Positions 42,174 to 51,252 of a stretch of 64,000 bases of DNA are shown here, piece by piece. The stretch lies in the NCBI GenBank assembly GCA_032906765.1, contig JAJTZB010000001.1, positions 124,001 through 188,000 of the forward strand, given 5' to 3'. The notes below the pieces were generated by a model, which had not been told where the DNA came from, did not search any database, and saw only the letters and a program-made list of their open reading frames with translations. Every line of letters begins with the position of its first letter. Within the stretch, counting starts at the first letter, position 1. Source of the stretch: Nitrososphaerales archaeon (GTDB taxonomy: Archaea; Thermoproteota; Nitrososphaeria; Nitrososphaerales; Gagatemarchaeaceae). The translations under genes were made by a program, and so were the position numbers.

Positions 42174-43352
42174 ATGGAGAAAGCCAGCACCACCAAGAGG
42201 GGGTTGGCGATCCTCTACATCGCCATGCTCGTATCCAGGGTCGGGTTTGGCGTCATCATTATCCTCTTCCCGTTGTACATCGCAAGGTCGTCGGACCTGG
42301 CAACGGCTGGCTCGCTCGCGCTGTACCCAATCTTCGAGGCAACCGCGGCGCTGCCAATGGGTCGACTCTGCGATGTCAGGGGGAGGAAGCTGGTCTTCAC
42401 CGTCTCCCTCTGCTACATGGGACTTCTGATCGCCACGGTGGGTCTGACGAGGGACATCTACGTCGTCTCTGCGATTCACGCGCTGATGGGGATAGGCGCA
42501 GCCGGCGTCACAGTTTCCTCCCTGACGATGATAACTGACCTCACCGTCGAAAGGAACAGGGGCACAGGAATGGGCACCTTCGACTTCGCCAATATCGGCG
42601 GCTATGCGCTGGGTCTCCTCCTCGGGGGGAGATTCGAGGCCGTGTTCTTCGCCAACTTGGGATACGCCTTCTTCGTCACCGGCGGAGCCGTGGTTGCCGC
42701 TTTCGTGGTTTCGTTAATCATCCTCCGGGAGCCGCCCCACTTGCCCCGCGGGGTCGAGATGAGCCTCAACCCGTTCAAGGCAATCGACGAAAGGTCAAAG
42801 GCCATACTCCCCATCTGGTTCAGCATCACACTCCTCCTCGGTATCGTCTTCTTTTTGCCCAGGGCTCTCGCCAGGGTGGGGGTTGGGGGAGGCGCCACGG
42901 CGAACCTCCTCTTCGTCGGGGTCGTGATTCTTGGCGTCGGTTCGATTGGATTCGGAGCTCTGTCGGACGTCATTGGCAGGACAAGGGTCCTTTTGGTAGG
43001 CGTCGTGGGCCTCGGTGGGCTTCTGGTGTCTGTGGGACTGACGTTTCCGAGGGGTCTCGAAGTTGTCATTTCGAACCTTCCAGTGATAGGCGCTTTCGCC
43101 ATACTCACCTCGGCGCTCGTCCCAACCATCCTTGCGACAGTGGGCGACCGGGCCAGGGGAGATATGAGAGGTTCTGCGATGGGCCTGTACAGCGTGATGC
43201 TGAGCTTGGGAAGCGCGGTTGGGACAGTTGTCGCAGGGATCGCACACACTGTAAGGGGGTTGCCAGGTATCTTCGAGGCGGCGACTGCCATCTTCCTCAT
43301 AGCTTGCGCCGCCAGCTTTCTGCTCTGGCGGAGGGCCAGCAAACCATTATAG
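42174..43352 (+). CDS. MFS transporter (12-TM), unassigned substrate
   Basis: A 392-residue transporter with about 12 membrane segments. The motif GRLCDVRGRKLVF (about 62-74) between helices 2 and 3 is the MFS signature, with a corresponding GALSDVIGRTRVL at about 262-274. It starts at ATG 42174 with a TATA-like GTTAATTAG about 27-35 bases upstream, so a leaderless message is predicted. Its stop codon lies inside the TATA box of the following tRNA gene. It is related to sugar/drug exporters; no substrate can be given. Confidence 0.82.
   Translation: MEKASTTKRGLAILYIAMLVSRVGFGVIIILFPLYIARSSDLATAGSLALYPIFEATAALPMGRLCDVRGRKLVFTVSLCYMGLLIATVGLTRDIYVVSAIHALMGIGAAGVTVSSLTMITDLTVERNRGTGMGTFDFANIGGYALGLLLGGRFEAVFFANLGYAFFVTGGAVVAAFVVSLIILREPPHLPRGVEMSLNPFKAIDERSKAILPIWFSITLLLGIVFFLPRALARVGVGGGATANLLFVGVVILGVGSIGFGALSDVIGRTRVLLVGVVGLGGLLVSVGLTFPRGLEVVISNLPVIGAFAILTSALVPTILATVGDRARGDMRGSAMGLYSVMLSLGSAVGTVVAGIAHTVRGLPGIFEAATAIFLIACAASFLLWRRASKPL
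43346..43352 (+). promoter_or_regulatory. TATA box of tRNA-Leu
   Basis: ATTATAG lies 28-34 bases before the mature tRNA, and its last three bases are the stop codon of the MFS gene. Transcription would begin near the first tRNA nucleotide. Confidence 0.5.
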
Positions 43353-43379
43353 TTTCAGAACTTGGCTGGTACCCCTGCT

Positions 43380-43467
43380 GCGGGGGTCGCCCAGCCTGGT
43401 CAACGGCGCGAGGCTTAGGACCTCGTCCCTCAGGGGTTCGTGGGTTCGAATCCCACCCCCCGCACCA
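43380..43467 (+). tRNA. tRNA-Leu (anticodon UAG), CCA encoded
   Basis: A class II tRNA. The acceptor stem GCGGGGG pairs with CCCCCGC, the anticodon arm CGAGG-CTTAGGA-CCTCG carries anticodon TAG, a long variable arm follows (TCCCTCAGGGG region), and the T arm GTGGG-TTCGAAT-CCCAC is perfect. The last three bases CCA are encoded (43465-43467). No intron is seen. The 15 bases at its 3' end recur at 57930-57944. Confidence 0.93.
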
Positions 43468-43782
43468 CAAGAATCGGCCAAAATCAGTAGCGAAGGATGG
43501 CCTAGGACGTTCGTGACCAGGCACTGAGCGCAGCCGTGCAACTGTCTCGGCCGTAGTCGTGGCCGCGGTCTACATAGTTGGCAGGGGACAACGTCTGCTG
43601 GGTTGAGGGGACTACGACAGGCCAACTCGACGCAAGGCTAAGACTCGTGGGTTTCAGTGTTCACGTCGCGATGGTTTCTGACAATGGAAGCCGCCTCAAT
43701 GCTCGATAGGTTCGAATATTTGCTCAATTGACCAATTTGGCTAATAAAAGATGATTAGTCGTCCAAGAACAAGAATTTCTTG
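43468..43782. other. Gap between tRNA-Leu and the kor cluster, promoter at its end
   Basis: About 310 bases. I see no gene or RNA in it. The 3' part becomes A/T-rich and holds CCAATTTGG, a small palindrome, then the TATA box TAATAAAAG at 43742-43750 about 35 bases before the first ferredoxin gene of the kor/hdr/etf cluster. The palindrome just upstream of the TATA box is a candidate operator. Confidence 0.5.
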
Positions 43783-44115
43783 ATGAAAGGCCTCCAGTAC
43801 ACACTCCCAGTGTCTGTGAGGAGGAACGTAGCGCTGCAGGCCACCTCCATAACCAGAGAGCCAATCAACGCCGCACGATTCGTCAGGCCAGTTGCAAGAG
43901 TCTACGTAATCCCAGAACGGTGCAAGGAATGCGACTACTGTTGGACATTCTGCCCCCAGGATGTTCTAGAGCTCTCCGATGAGACCAACGCGAATGGTTA
44001 CCGTCATCCCAGGGTCAAGAAGGGAAAGGAGAATGATTGCGTGGACTGTGGCATGTGCACCTGGCTCTGCCCAGACTTCGCGATATTCACGTCGGTGGTG
44101 AATCCGGGACAATGA
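43783..44115 (+). CDS. korD: 2-oxoacid:ferredoxin oxidoreductase delta (ferredoxin) subunit
   Basis: A 110-residue protein with two [4Fe-4S] ligand sets, CKECDYCWTFCPQ near residue 46 and CVDCGMCTWLCPD near 84. A basic N-terminal segment of about 40 residues precedes them. It carries electrons from the TPP centre of KorB to free ferredoxin. It is first in a D-A-B-C operon, as in methanogen korDABC. The start is ATG 43783, preceded by a TTG codon that the promoter spacing does not exclude. Next gene overlaps by ATGA. Confidence 0.85.
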   Translation: MKGLQYTLPVSVRRNVALQATSITREPINAARFVRPVARVYVIPERCKECDYCWTFCPQDVLELSDETNANGYRHPRVKKGKENDCVDCGMCTWLCPDFAIFTSVVNPGQ

Positions 44116-45263
44116 GCAAGAACGGCGGAGTCCTGAGCCCGGGCACGTACTTCATGATGGGCAACTTCGCGTGCGTCGAAGCAGCCATCATGGCCGGCTG
44201 CAGGCTGTTCGCCGGGTATCCGATAACGCCTTCTTCTGAGATATTCGAGAGGGCCTGCACAAGGTTTCCGCAGGTCGGCGGCTATGCAGTGGAGATGGAG
44301 GACGAGATTGCAAGCATGGCGGCGCTGGTCGGCGCGTCCTACGCCGGAAGCAAGGTGATGACTGCAACCTCTGGTCCAGGATTCAGCCTCATGATGGAGA
44401 ACATTGGACTCGCGTTCATGATGGAGGCCCCGTCGGTGGTTGTGAACGTGCAGAGGGGAGGTCCGAGTACCGGGGTTCCCACACTTGTCGGGCAGGGCGA
44501 CATGATGCAGGCAAGGTGGGGCACCCATGGGGACACGGAGATGATCGCGTACTGTCCGAGCAGCGTTCAGGAATTCTTCGACCTTACGATTCAGGCGTTC
44601 AACACTGCGGAGAAGTTCAGGACGCCCGTGTTCGTGATGGCCGACCAAGTTGTTGGAATGATGTCAGAGCGACTGCGCGTCCCGCCCATTGAGGAGATAG
44701 AGATCGTGGAGAGGCTGGCGGCCAAGCCTCCCGGGTCGTCAGACCTCGGTCTTCCTTTCGATTACTCGCGGGACTTCGTCCCGATGCCAATAGCGGGGAC
44801 AGGTTGCAGGGTCAACGTTGAGAGCTTGACGCACGATTCGAGGGGATATCCGAGCACCGAGCACTCGGTCTCGCAGGCTATGATGGCCCATCTCCTGGGC
44901 AAGATAAGGAACCACGCCAGCGAAATCTGGAGATGGCAGGAATACCTAGTTGACGACGCCGATGTCGTGGTGATTGCCTACGGCTCCACGGCGCGTTCCG
45001 CCCTGTCCGCGGTGAAGGCCGCTAGGTCAAAACAGATCAAGGCGGGTCTCCTCAGGCTGATCACTCCCTGGCCTTTCCCTGACAAGATCGTCGAGAAAAT
45101 AAGCAGCAGAGTCAACACCATAGTCGTCCCCGAAATCAACTACGGTCAGATGATCCATCCAATCAGGGAGAACTCCAAGTGCCCAGTGGTGGGCGTGAAC
45201 TTGGCGCCTGGCACTCTCATCGAGCCTCGCACGATAACCGACGCCCTGGAGTTGGTTGCTTGA
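44112..45263 (+). CDS. korA: 2-oxoacid:ferredoxin oxidoreductase alpha subunit
   Basis: A 383-residue pyrimidine-binding/transketolase-type subunit of the 2-oxoacid:ferredoxin oxidoreductase. Signatures are GCRLFAGYPITPSSEI near residue 30-45, VEMEDEIASMAA near 60 (TPP-binding Glu), and RGGPSTGVPT near 117. The ATG sits in the stop of korD (ATGA). Specificity for 2-oxoglutarate rather than branched-chain acids is inferred from operon order and family resemblance only. It ends with a TTGA overlap with korB. Confidence 0.9.
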   Translation: MSKNGGVLSPGTYFMMGNFACVEAAIMAGCRLFAGYPITPSSEIFERACTRFPQVGGYAVEMEDEIASMAALVGASYAGSKVMTATSGPGFSLMMENIGLAFMMEAPSVVVNVQRGGPSTGVPTLVGQGDMMQARWGTHGDTEMIAYCPSSVQEFFDLTIQAFNTAEKFRTPVFVMADQVVGMMSERLRVPPIEEIEIVERLAAKPPGSSDLGLPFDYSRDFVPMPIAGTGCRVNVESLTHDSRGYPSTEHSVSQAMMAHLLGKIRNHASEIWRWQEYLVDDADVVVIAYGSTARSALSAVKAARSKQIKAGLLRLITPWPFPDKIVEKISSRVNTIVVPEINYGQMIHPIRENSKCPVVGVNLAPGTLIEPRTITDALELVA

Positions 45264-46138
45264 CCACGCCGCAGCTCGCAGCAGGTGGCAGGGAGATCAA
45301 GGTCAGTGCTCACTCGAGAGATCGGCTGATCAGGGCTCATAGGCTCCCCAACATCTGGTGTCCGGGTTGCGGGATTGGCATAGTGCTGGAGGCCTACACA
45401 CGCGTGCTTGAGAAGTCTAACATTCCTCCTGAGAGGCAAGTCGCAATATCAGGGATAGGGTGCACAGGGAGGTTCGCTGGGTATCTCGACCTCGACTCAT
45501 ACCACACAACTCACGGAAGGGCCATAGCTTTCGCGACAGGAATGTCCGTTGCAAACCCTGACTTGGAGATATTTGTAATCGCCGGCGATGGCGACATAAG
45601 CACGATAGGAGGAAACCACCTGATACACGCTGCCAGGAGGAACGTCGACATCAATGTCATAATGGTCAACAACTTCAACTATGGGATGACGGGCGGGCAG
45701 CACGGCGCGACCACCCCCACTGGGGCGAAGACATACACATCTCCGTACGGAAACGTCGAGTCGCCGTTCAACATACCCTACCTGGTCGCGGCCGCTGGAG
45801 CCTCGTTCGTCGCCAGATGGACGACAATCCACGCGAACCAGTTATTCAAAGCCATCCGCCGCATGACGGAGGTCGAGGGGTTCACATTTCTTGAGGTGAT
45901 CTCTCCATGTCCTCCTACATTCGGTGAACTCAACGGTTTCCCGGAGGCTCTGGATACCATGAAGTACTTCCGGGAGAAGTCGGTAGTGGACGATGGCGCC
46001 GACCTGCGCACCTTGCCAATCACGATGCATCCCGAAGACCCTTTGGTTGTAGGGAATTTCGTCGACAAGAGGAGGGAGTCGTATCAGGAACTTCTTCGCC
46101 AGATGCAGCTCAGAGCCAGCGGGGTCGGACACCAATGA
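45260..46138 (+). CDS. korB: 2-oxoacid:ferredoxin oxidoreductase beta subunit
   Basis: A 292-residue TPP-binding subunit. CPGCGIGIV near residue 34-42, GIGCTGRF near 66, and the TPP/Mg motif GDGDISTIGGNHLIHAARRN with later NNFNYGMTGGQ complete the signature. The start is TTG overlapping the korA stop (TTGA); sequence upstream of it is korA in another frame. It binds TPP and decarboxylates the 2-oxoacid, transferring electrons to KorD. Confidence 0.9.
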   Translation: MTTPQLAAGGREIKVSAHSRDRLIRAHRLPNIWCPGCGIGIVLEAYTRVLEKSNIPPERQVAISGIGCTGRFAGYLDLDSYHTTHGRAIAFATGMSVANPDLEIFVIAGDGDISTIGGNHLIHAARRNVDINVIMVNNFNYGMTGGQHGATTPTGAKTYTSPYGNVESPFNIPYLVAAAGASFVARWTTIHANQLFKAIRRMTEVEGFTFLEVISPCPPTFGELNGFPEALDTMKYFREKSVVDDGADLRTLPITMHPEDPLVVGNFVDKRRESYQELLRQMQLRASGVGHQ

Positions 46139-46689
46139 AGTGGGAGTTCCGCATTACCGGCCTAGGTGGACAGGGCGCGATAACCATCGGACACATACTC
46201 GGACGGGCAGCAGTCCTGTACGACAACAAAGAAGCGGTTGTCACAGAAGGCTACAGCCCGTACATCACGGGCGGATGGTCGAGGGCGGATGTGATAGTGT
46301 CTGACGACCAGATAGACTATCCGTACGTGTCCAAGTTGGACATTCTTGTGGCCATGTATCAGGAAGGGCTAGACCTGAATGTGAAGCTACTGAAGCCCGA
46401 CAGCACAGTGCTCGTGGAGAAGAGGCTGGTGGACACAGCCAAGGTGAAGAATGAGAGGAAGGTCATCGGGGTACCGGCCACAGAGCTCGCCGAGAGGCTG
46501 GGCAGGAAGATACTCGCCAATGTCGTGCTGCTAGGAGCCTTGGCGGCGAACTCCAACGCCGTCACCATGGACTCGTTGAGGAAGGCAGTTGCAGACAGAT
46601 TTCCAAAGGCCACGGAACTGAACCTGAAGGCCCTCGAGGCGGGATTCGACATCATGGAGCTGACAGGAGGTGAGAGAAGGGTTGCCTGA
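46135..46689 (+). CDS. korC: 2-oxoacid:ferredoxin oxidoreductase gamma subunit
   Basis: A 184-residue gamma domain. FRITGLGGQGAITIGHILGRA near the N-terminus (residues 4-24, in parts FRITGLGGQG and ILGRAA) is the hallmark, and YITGGWSRADVIVSDD follows, so it is a complete gamma subunit, completing KorDABC. The ATG overlaps the korB stop (ATGA) and the 3' end overlaps the hdrA-like start by eight bases. The four genes are expressed together and, through continued overlaps, with the Hdr/Etf genes. Confidence 0.88.
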   Translation: MKWEFRITGLGGQGAITIGHILGRAAVLYDNKEAVVTEGYSPYITGGWSRADVIVSDDQIDYPYVSKLDILVAMYQEGLDLNVKLLKPDSTVLVEKRLVDTAKVKNERKVIGVPATELAERLGRKILANVVLLGALAANSNAVTMDSLRKAVADRFPKATELNLKALEAGFDIMELTGGERRVA

Positions 46690-49600
46690 GCCAGAGGCCA
46701 TTCTCATCATCGGGGGAGGGATAGCGGGAATCCAGGCAGCACTGGACGCAGCGAACTCGGGGGCCAAGGTCGTCCTAGTCGAAAAGGAGCCGACGATTGG
46801 AGGCAAGATGTCCGTCCTGGACAAGAACTTCCCGACGCTCGACTGCTCCATCTGCATCGAGTCGCCCAAGATGAGCGAGGTTGGGCTTCACCCCAACATC
46901 GAGCTTCTGACCGGTGCCGAGGTCCAGACTCTCGAGGGGGAGGCAGGGGACTTCAGGGCAGTGATCAGGCAGAATCCAAGGTTCGTGACTGACGCCTGCA
47001 CAAGGTGCGGCGAGTGCGTGCCGGTCTGCCCCGTCGTCAAGAAGAACGAATTTGACGTTGGGATGGCGGCCAGGAAGGCGATCTACATCCCCATCGAGCA
47101 ATCGGTTCCAGGCGCATACGTCATCGACGGAGAAAGCTGTCTGAACAAACCACCCAACTACCTGCCGTGCAGCAGGTGTACCGACGCCTGCGGACCCAAC
47201 GCCATCGACTTCGACATGAAGCCGAGGCTTCTTGAGAGAAGGGTGGCCGCCGTCATCGTCGCCACCGGCTTCGACCTGCTCAATCCTGAGCTGCTGACGG
47301 AATTCAACTACGGAAAGCATCCCGACATCCTGACCTCCATGGAGCTGGAGAGGCTGCTGCAGGCCTCGGGACCAAGTCTGGGCGAGGTTGTCAGGCCGTC
47401 AGATGGAGAGCACCCCGAGAACGTGCTCTTCGTGCTCTGCGCGGGCTCCCGCGACCAGCGGTTCGTAAGGTACTGCTCGCGGATTTGCTGCATGTACAGC
47501 ATCAAGGAATCCTACCAACTGAAGGACCACGGGGTCAAGAACGTGGACGTTGCCTACATGGACATCCGTGCCTACGGGAAGGGTTTCGACGAATTCTACG
47601 ACCGGGCTCGCGACAGCGGCGTGAACTTCACTCGAGGAAGGCCGGCATCGGTTACGCCAGCTGGCAATCGGCTGAAGGTGTCATTCGAGGACACGCAGAG
47701 CGGGCAGCTCAACAAGGACAAGGAGTACGACATGGTCGTGCTGGCCACGGCCGTCGTCCCGTCCAGGAGCACCGAATCGCTCGCGAAGGTACTCGGTGTT
47801 GAGGTCGCCGACGACGGCTTCTTCGAATCCAAGGACGAGTTCGGGGAGTTCGTCACCAGCACCAGGGACGGGGTGTTCCTCGCAGGATGCAGCACCGGGC
47901 CCAAGGACATCCCGGACAGCGTGCTCGAAGCGGGTGCGGCCGTTGCAAAGGCGCTCACGCATCTCAAGAGGAGGTCCTGGCCGGAGCCGCTGAACGTGAT
48001 CCCCCTGAGCACAGAAGGAGAGCCCAGAATCGGGGTGTTCGTGTGTCACTGCGGCTCGAACATAGCGGGGGTCGTGGACGTCCCGGAACTCGTGAATTAC
48101 GCGAGGACCCTTCCTGGCGTGGTCCACGCGCAAGACCAGACCTACTCTTGTGCTGCCAATACGCTCAACGACATAAGCAGTGTAATCAGGGAGAAGAAGA
48201 TTAACAGGGTGGTCGTCAGCGCCTGCTCTCCCAAGACACACTACCCAACGTTCCAAGGTTCGCTCAAGAGGGCGGGTCTCAACCAGTACCTCCTTGAAAT
48301 GTCGAACATAAGAAACATGGACTCGTGGGTGCACAAGGACGACCGCGAGGGTGCGCTCGAGAAGGCCAAGGACATGACTAAGATGGCCGTTCTCAAGGCG
48401 AACAAGATGAAACCCCTCGCTGCGATGAGATTTCCTGTCACCCAGAAAGCGCTCGTCGTCGGCGGCGGAATAGCCGGGATCGTCGCCGCCACCAACCTCG
48501 CGGAGCAAGGCTTCGAGACCCACTTGGTAGAGAAGGATGCGGTGCTCGGCGGCCTGCTGAATCAGCTCGGTGAGATTGCGCCTCTGGGCGTGAAGTCCTC
48601 CTTCCTGGTTGAGACTTTGCTCGAGAAGCTACGCAGCAGCGGGGCCAAGGTGCACACCTCGACCAAGGTCGAGAACATAAGTGGCTTCGTTGGAAATTAC
48701 CACGCTCGCCTGACTGACGGATCTGATTTGGAGGTGGGGGCGGTCGTGCTCGCGACCGGGGCAGAGCCGTATTCGCCGACGGAGTTCGAGTATTCGAAGG
48801 ACCCGAAGGTGGTGACAAGCCTAGAACTCGAAAAGATGGTCGATGACGTCGGGCCCGGCAAGAGCGTATCAATAATCTCCTGCATCGGCTCTAGAGACAG
48901 CGAGTTCGGTTGCTCAAGATACTGTTGCCAGACCATGATCAACCAAGCACTACGGTTGAAGGAAAGGGGAAACAGCGTGAACGTGCTCTACAAGGATCTC
49001 AGGGCGTTCTCGAGATTCGGAGAGGAGGAATACGAGGTCGCGTGCAGGAAGGGGGTGTCATTCATTCAGTATCCTCAGGACTCCCTTCCGCAGGATGCCA
49101 TCAAGATGGAGAACGGGGACCTCTCTCTGAAAGACGAACTCCTCGGCGAAGAGATAGTCGTTCCCTCCGACCTCGTCGTCCTCAACCTCGGTCTCAAGCC
49201 CGTGAAGGAAGAGAACGGCGTTGTCTTCCAGATGAAGATCCCAGTCGACCAGCAGGGCTTCGCCCTTGAGAGCCACCCGAAGCTCGGACCTGCCGAGTCC
49301 GTCGTGCAGGGAGTGGTGCTCGCTGGGACCTGTCAGTACCCGAAGAGCGTGAAGGAGTCGGCCGTTCAGGCGCTGGCTTCAGCTGCAAAGGCCGCGACGA
49401 TAATCTCGAAGCAGGAGATCGAGCGCGAGCCCTTCGTGGCCGTTGTCGACCAGGCGAAGTGCACAAAGTGCGTCCGCTGCATCCCCGTCTGCCCGTACAA
49501 CGCGATCAGGGGGGAGCTCGGAAAGAGCATTGAATTCATCACTGCGATGTGCCAGGGGTGCGGAACCTGCGTGGCCGAATGTGCGGTGGAAGGCGCACTC

Positions 49601-50101
49601 AGACAGGAAGACTTCACAGACGAGCAGATGATGGCGCAGATAGACGCAGCCCTGGAGACCGACGCGCAGAATAAGCTGCTCGTCTTCGCGTGCAACTGGT
49701 GCTCCTACGCCGGCGCCGACCTTGCCGGGGTCATGAAGATACAGTATCCTTCAAACTCGAGGATCTTGAGAACGATGTGCTCGGGGCGGGTCTCCCAGAA
49801 GCTCATGCTGTACGCCTTCTCCAAAGGTGCCGGCGCTGTCCTGGTGACAGGATGCCATCCCGGCGACTGTCACTACATCAACGCGAACCTGCAGACGGAG
49901 AAGAGGGTGGAGAGATGGAGGACCATTCTGAAAGCGAGGGGTGTGAACCCCGACAGGCTCCAGCTCTGGTGGGTCAGCGCTGCCGAGCCGAAGCGTTTCG
50001 CAGACAAGGTCAGAGAGATGACGCAGCTAATCACCCAACTGCCCCCAGAGGAGCTGGTTTCCACCACCTCGAAGATCAGGGTGGCAACGAGGTCGAGATG
50101 A
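46682..50101 (+). CDS. QmoA-QmoB-like fusion: two HdrA flavin modules, ferredoxin and MvhD domains
   Basis: About 1139 residues, several times larger than ordinary proteins of this family. Residues 1-470 form an HdrA-like FAD module (IIGGGIAGIQAAL, Cys motif FPTLDCSICI near 53-62, then CTRCGECVPVCP). From about 480 a second, full HdrA begins (VCHCGSNIAGVVDV), with its own FAD motif (VVGGGIAGIVAATNLAEQG near 595), and ends with two [4Fe-4S] sites, CTKCVRCIPVCP and CQGCGTCVAEC. The last ~140 residues are an MvhD-type domain (CNWCSYAGADLAG). This arrangement is that of QmoA plus QmoB (HdrA-MvhD) joined. Electron-confurcating or quinone-side redox role is inferred. The TTG at 46682 is 7 bases from GGAGGTGA, better than the GTG at 46670. 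Confidence 0.85.
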   Translation: MPEPEAILIIGGGIAGIQAALDAANSGAKVVLVEKEPTIGGKMSVLDKNFPTLDCSICIESPKMSEVGLHPNIELLTGAEVQTLEGEAGDFRAVIRQNPRFVTDACTRCGECVPVCPVVKKNEFDVGMAARKAIYIPIEQSVPGAYVIDGESCLNKPPNYLPCSRCTDACGPNAIDFDMKPRLLERRVAAVIVATGFDLLNPELLTEFNYGKHPDILTSMELERLLQASGPSLGEVVRPSDGEHPENVLFVLCAGSRDQRFVRYCSRICCMYSIKESYQLKDHGVKNVDVAYMDIRAYGKGFDEFYDRARDSGVNFTRGRPASVTPAGNRLKVSFEDTQSGQLNKDKEYDMVVLATAVVPSRSTESLAKVLGVEVADDGFFESKDEFGEFVTSTRDGVFLAGCSTGPKDIPDSVLEAGAAVAKALTHLKRRSWPEPLNVIPLSTEGEPRIGVFVCHCGSNIAGVVDVPELVNYARTLPGVVHAQDQTYSCAANTLNDISSVIREKKINRVVVSACSPKTHYPTFQGSLKRAGLNQYLLEMSNIRNMDSWVHKDDREGALEKAKDMTKMAVLKANKMKPLAAMRFPVTQKALVVGGGIAGIVAATNLAEQGFETHLVEKDAVLGGLLNQLGEIAPLGVKSSFLVETLLEKLRSSGAKVHTSTKVENISGFVGNYHARLTDGSDLEVGAVVLATGAEPYSPTEFEYSKDPKVVTSLELEKMVDDVGPGKSVSIISCIGSRDSEFGCSRYCCQTMINQALRLKERGNSVNVLYKDLRAFSRFGEEEYEVACRKGVSFIQYPQDSLPQDAIKMENGDLSLKDELLGEEIVVPSDLVVLNLGLKPVKEENGVVFQMKIPVDQQGFALESHPKLGPAESVVQGVVLAGTCQYPKSVKESAVQALASAAKAATIISKQEIEREPFVAVVDQAKCTKCVRCIPVCPYNAIRGELGKSIEFITAMCQGCGTCVAECAVEGALRQEDFTDEQMMAQIDAALETDAQNKLLVFACNWCSYAGADLAGVMKIQYPSNSRILRTMCSGRVSQKLMLYAFSKGAGAVLVTGCHPGDCHYINANLQTEKRVERWRTILKARGVNPDRLQLWWVSAAEPKRFADKVREMTQLITQLPPEELVSTTSKIRVATRSR

Positions 50102-51249
50102 GGATGACCGCCCTGAAGCTCGAGCCTGACTTCTCGAAGAGGGTCGAGGACATCTCAAACGAGACTCTCTCCCTCTGCTACCAGTGCGGGACATGCACGG
50201 CTGTCTGCCCGATGGGAGTGCGCGCGAGGGGGCTGATACGAGGTGCCCAGCTCGGACTCAAAGAGCAGGTGGTGGATGACAAGAGTCTCTGGTACTGCGT
50301 CACCTGCAAGCTCTGCGAGTTCGCCTGCCCGAGGGGAGTGAAGATCACAGAGATAATACACGCATCGAGGGTCGTGGGATTCGAAGGAAGGAAAGCCCCC
50401 CAGAGGCTCCAGGAGGCGGTGTGGGGCGTCTACGACGACGGCAACCCTTGGGGTGGGAAGAAGAACGAGAGGGCCAAGTGGGCTGAGGGGCTGGAGGTCA
50501 AGATTGCCAAGCCGGCCAAGTACCTCCTCTACGTTGGCGATTCCGCCTCGTTCGACCCCCGCCTTCAGAGGGTGGCACGGTCGCTGGCTGTGATCCTGAA
50601 GGCTGCGGGAGTGGATTTCTCCATCCTCGGCGAGGGAGAGAACTGCAGCGGCGACGTAGTCTACGACGCGGGAGAGGAGGGATTTCTCGAGGAGCTGGTC
50701 CAGAACAACATCGAGGAGTTCAGGAAGAGCGGCACGGAGGGAATCATCACACTCTCGCCGCACTCCTTCAACATGTTCAAGACGGTCTATCCCAAGTATG
50801 GCGAGATGCCGGATGTGTTGCACTACACCGAATTCCTTGCGGGCCTTCTTGACAGGGGGACGCTGAAGCTCTCCGGCCAGGGAGACGACCTCGTGGTCAC
50901 ATATCACGACCCGTGCTACCTCGGCAGGCATCACGGAATATACGAGGAACCAAGGAAGCTCCTCGAGAACATACCCGGCGTCAAACTAACGGAGATGGAC
51001 GACAACAGAGAGAACGCTCTCTGCTGCGGGGGAGGAGGAGGGGTGATGTGGGTCGACTATGACGGCGAGCGTCCCAGCGTTCGGAGAGTCGCAGATGCCG
51101 TTGGCACGGGCGCGTCAACCATGGCTACCTCCTGCCCATACTGCATCCAGAACTTCGAGGATGGGGTGAAGACGAAAGATCTGAACTTGAAAGTGATGGA
51201 CGTCTCTGAAGTTCTGGCGAGGGCCATGAAACTGCAAGGAGGGACGTAG
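50098..51249 (+). CDS. HdrD-like protein (HdrC-HdrB fusion) with CCG domain
   Basis: A 383-residue heterodisulfide-reductase-like protein. Two ferredoxin-type sets, CYQCGTCTAVCP near residue 27 and CVTCKLCEFACP near 68, make the HdrC part; the C-terminal CCG domain ends in CCGGGGGVMW with DPCYLGRH before it. The N-terminal CCG copy is degenerate (NCSGD). It would hold the non-cubane cluster that reduces disulfides. It starts at ATG overlapping the stop of the fusion gene. Partner enzymes suggest electrons from Etf or the Qmo-like fusion. Confidence 0.87.
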   Translation: MRMTALKLEPDFSKRVEDISNETLSLCYQCGTCTAVCPMGVRARGLIRGAQLGLKEQVVDDKSLWYCVTCKLCEFACPRGVKITEIIHASRVVGFEGRKAPQRLQEAVWGVYDDGNPWGGKKNERAKWAEGLEVKIAKPAKYLLYVGDSASFDPRLQRVARSLAVILKAAGVDFSILGEGENCSGDVVYDAGEEGFLEELVQNNIEEFRKSGTEGIITLSPHSFNMFKTVYPKYGEMPDVLHYTEFLAGLLDRGTLKLSGQGDDLVVTYHDPCYLGRHHGIYEEPRKLLENIPGVKLTEMDDNRENALCCGGGGGVMWVDYDGERPSVRRVADAVGTGASTMATSCPYCIQNFEDGVKTKDLNLKVMDVSEVLARAMKLQGGT

Positions 51250-51252
51250 CTT

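Noticed and set aside
47681-48523. 280-codon minus-strand frame within the Hdr/Qmo fusion gene
   Set aside because: Opposite a strongly supported flavoprotein gene; low-complexity charged residues only.
49690-50097. Upstream extension of the HdrD-like frame
   Set aside because: It overlaps the fusion gene, is Arg/Gly-rich out-of-frame sequence, and the ATG at 50098 (ATGA overlap) is the natural start.
50155-50934. 259-codon minus-strand frame opposite the HdrD-like gene
   Set aside because: Shadow of the HdrD-like gene, without a promoter or motif.
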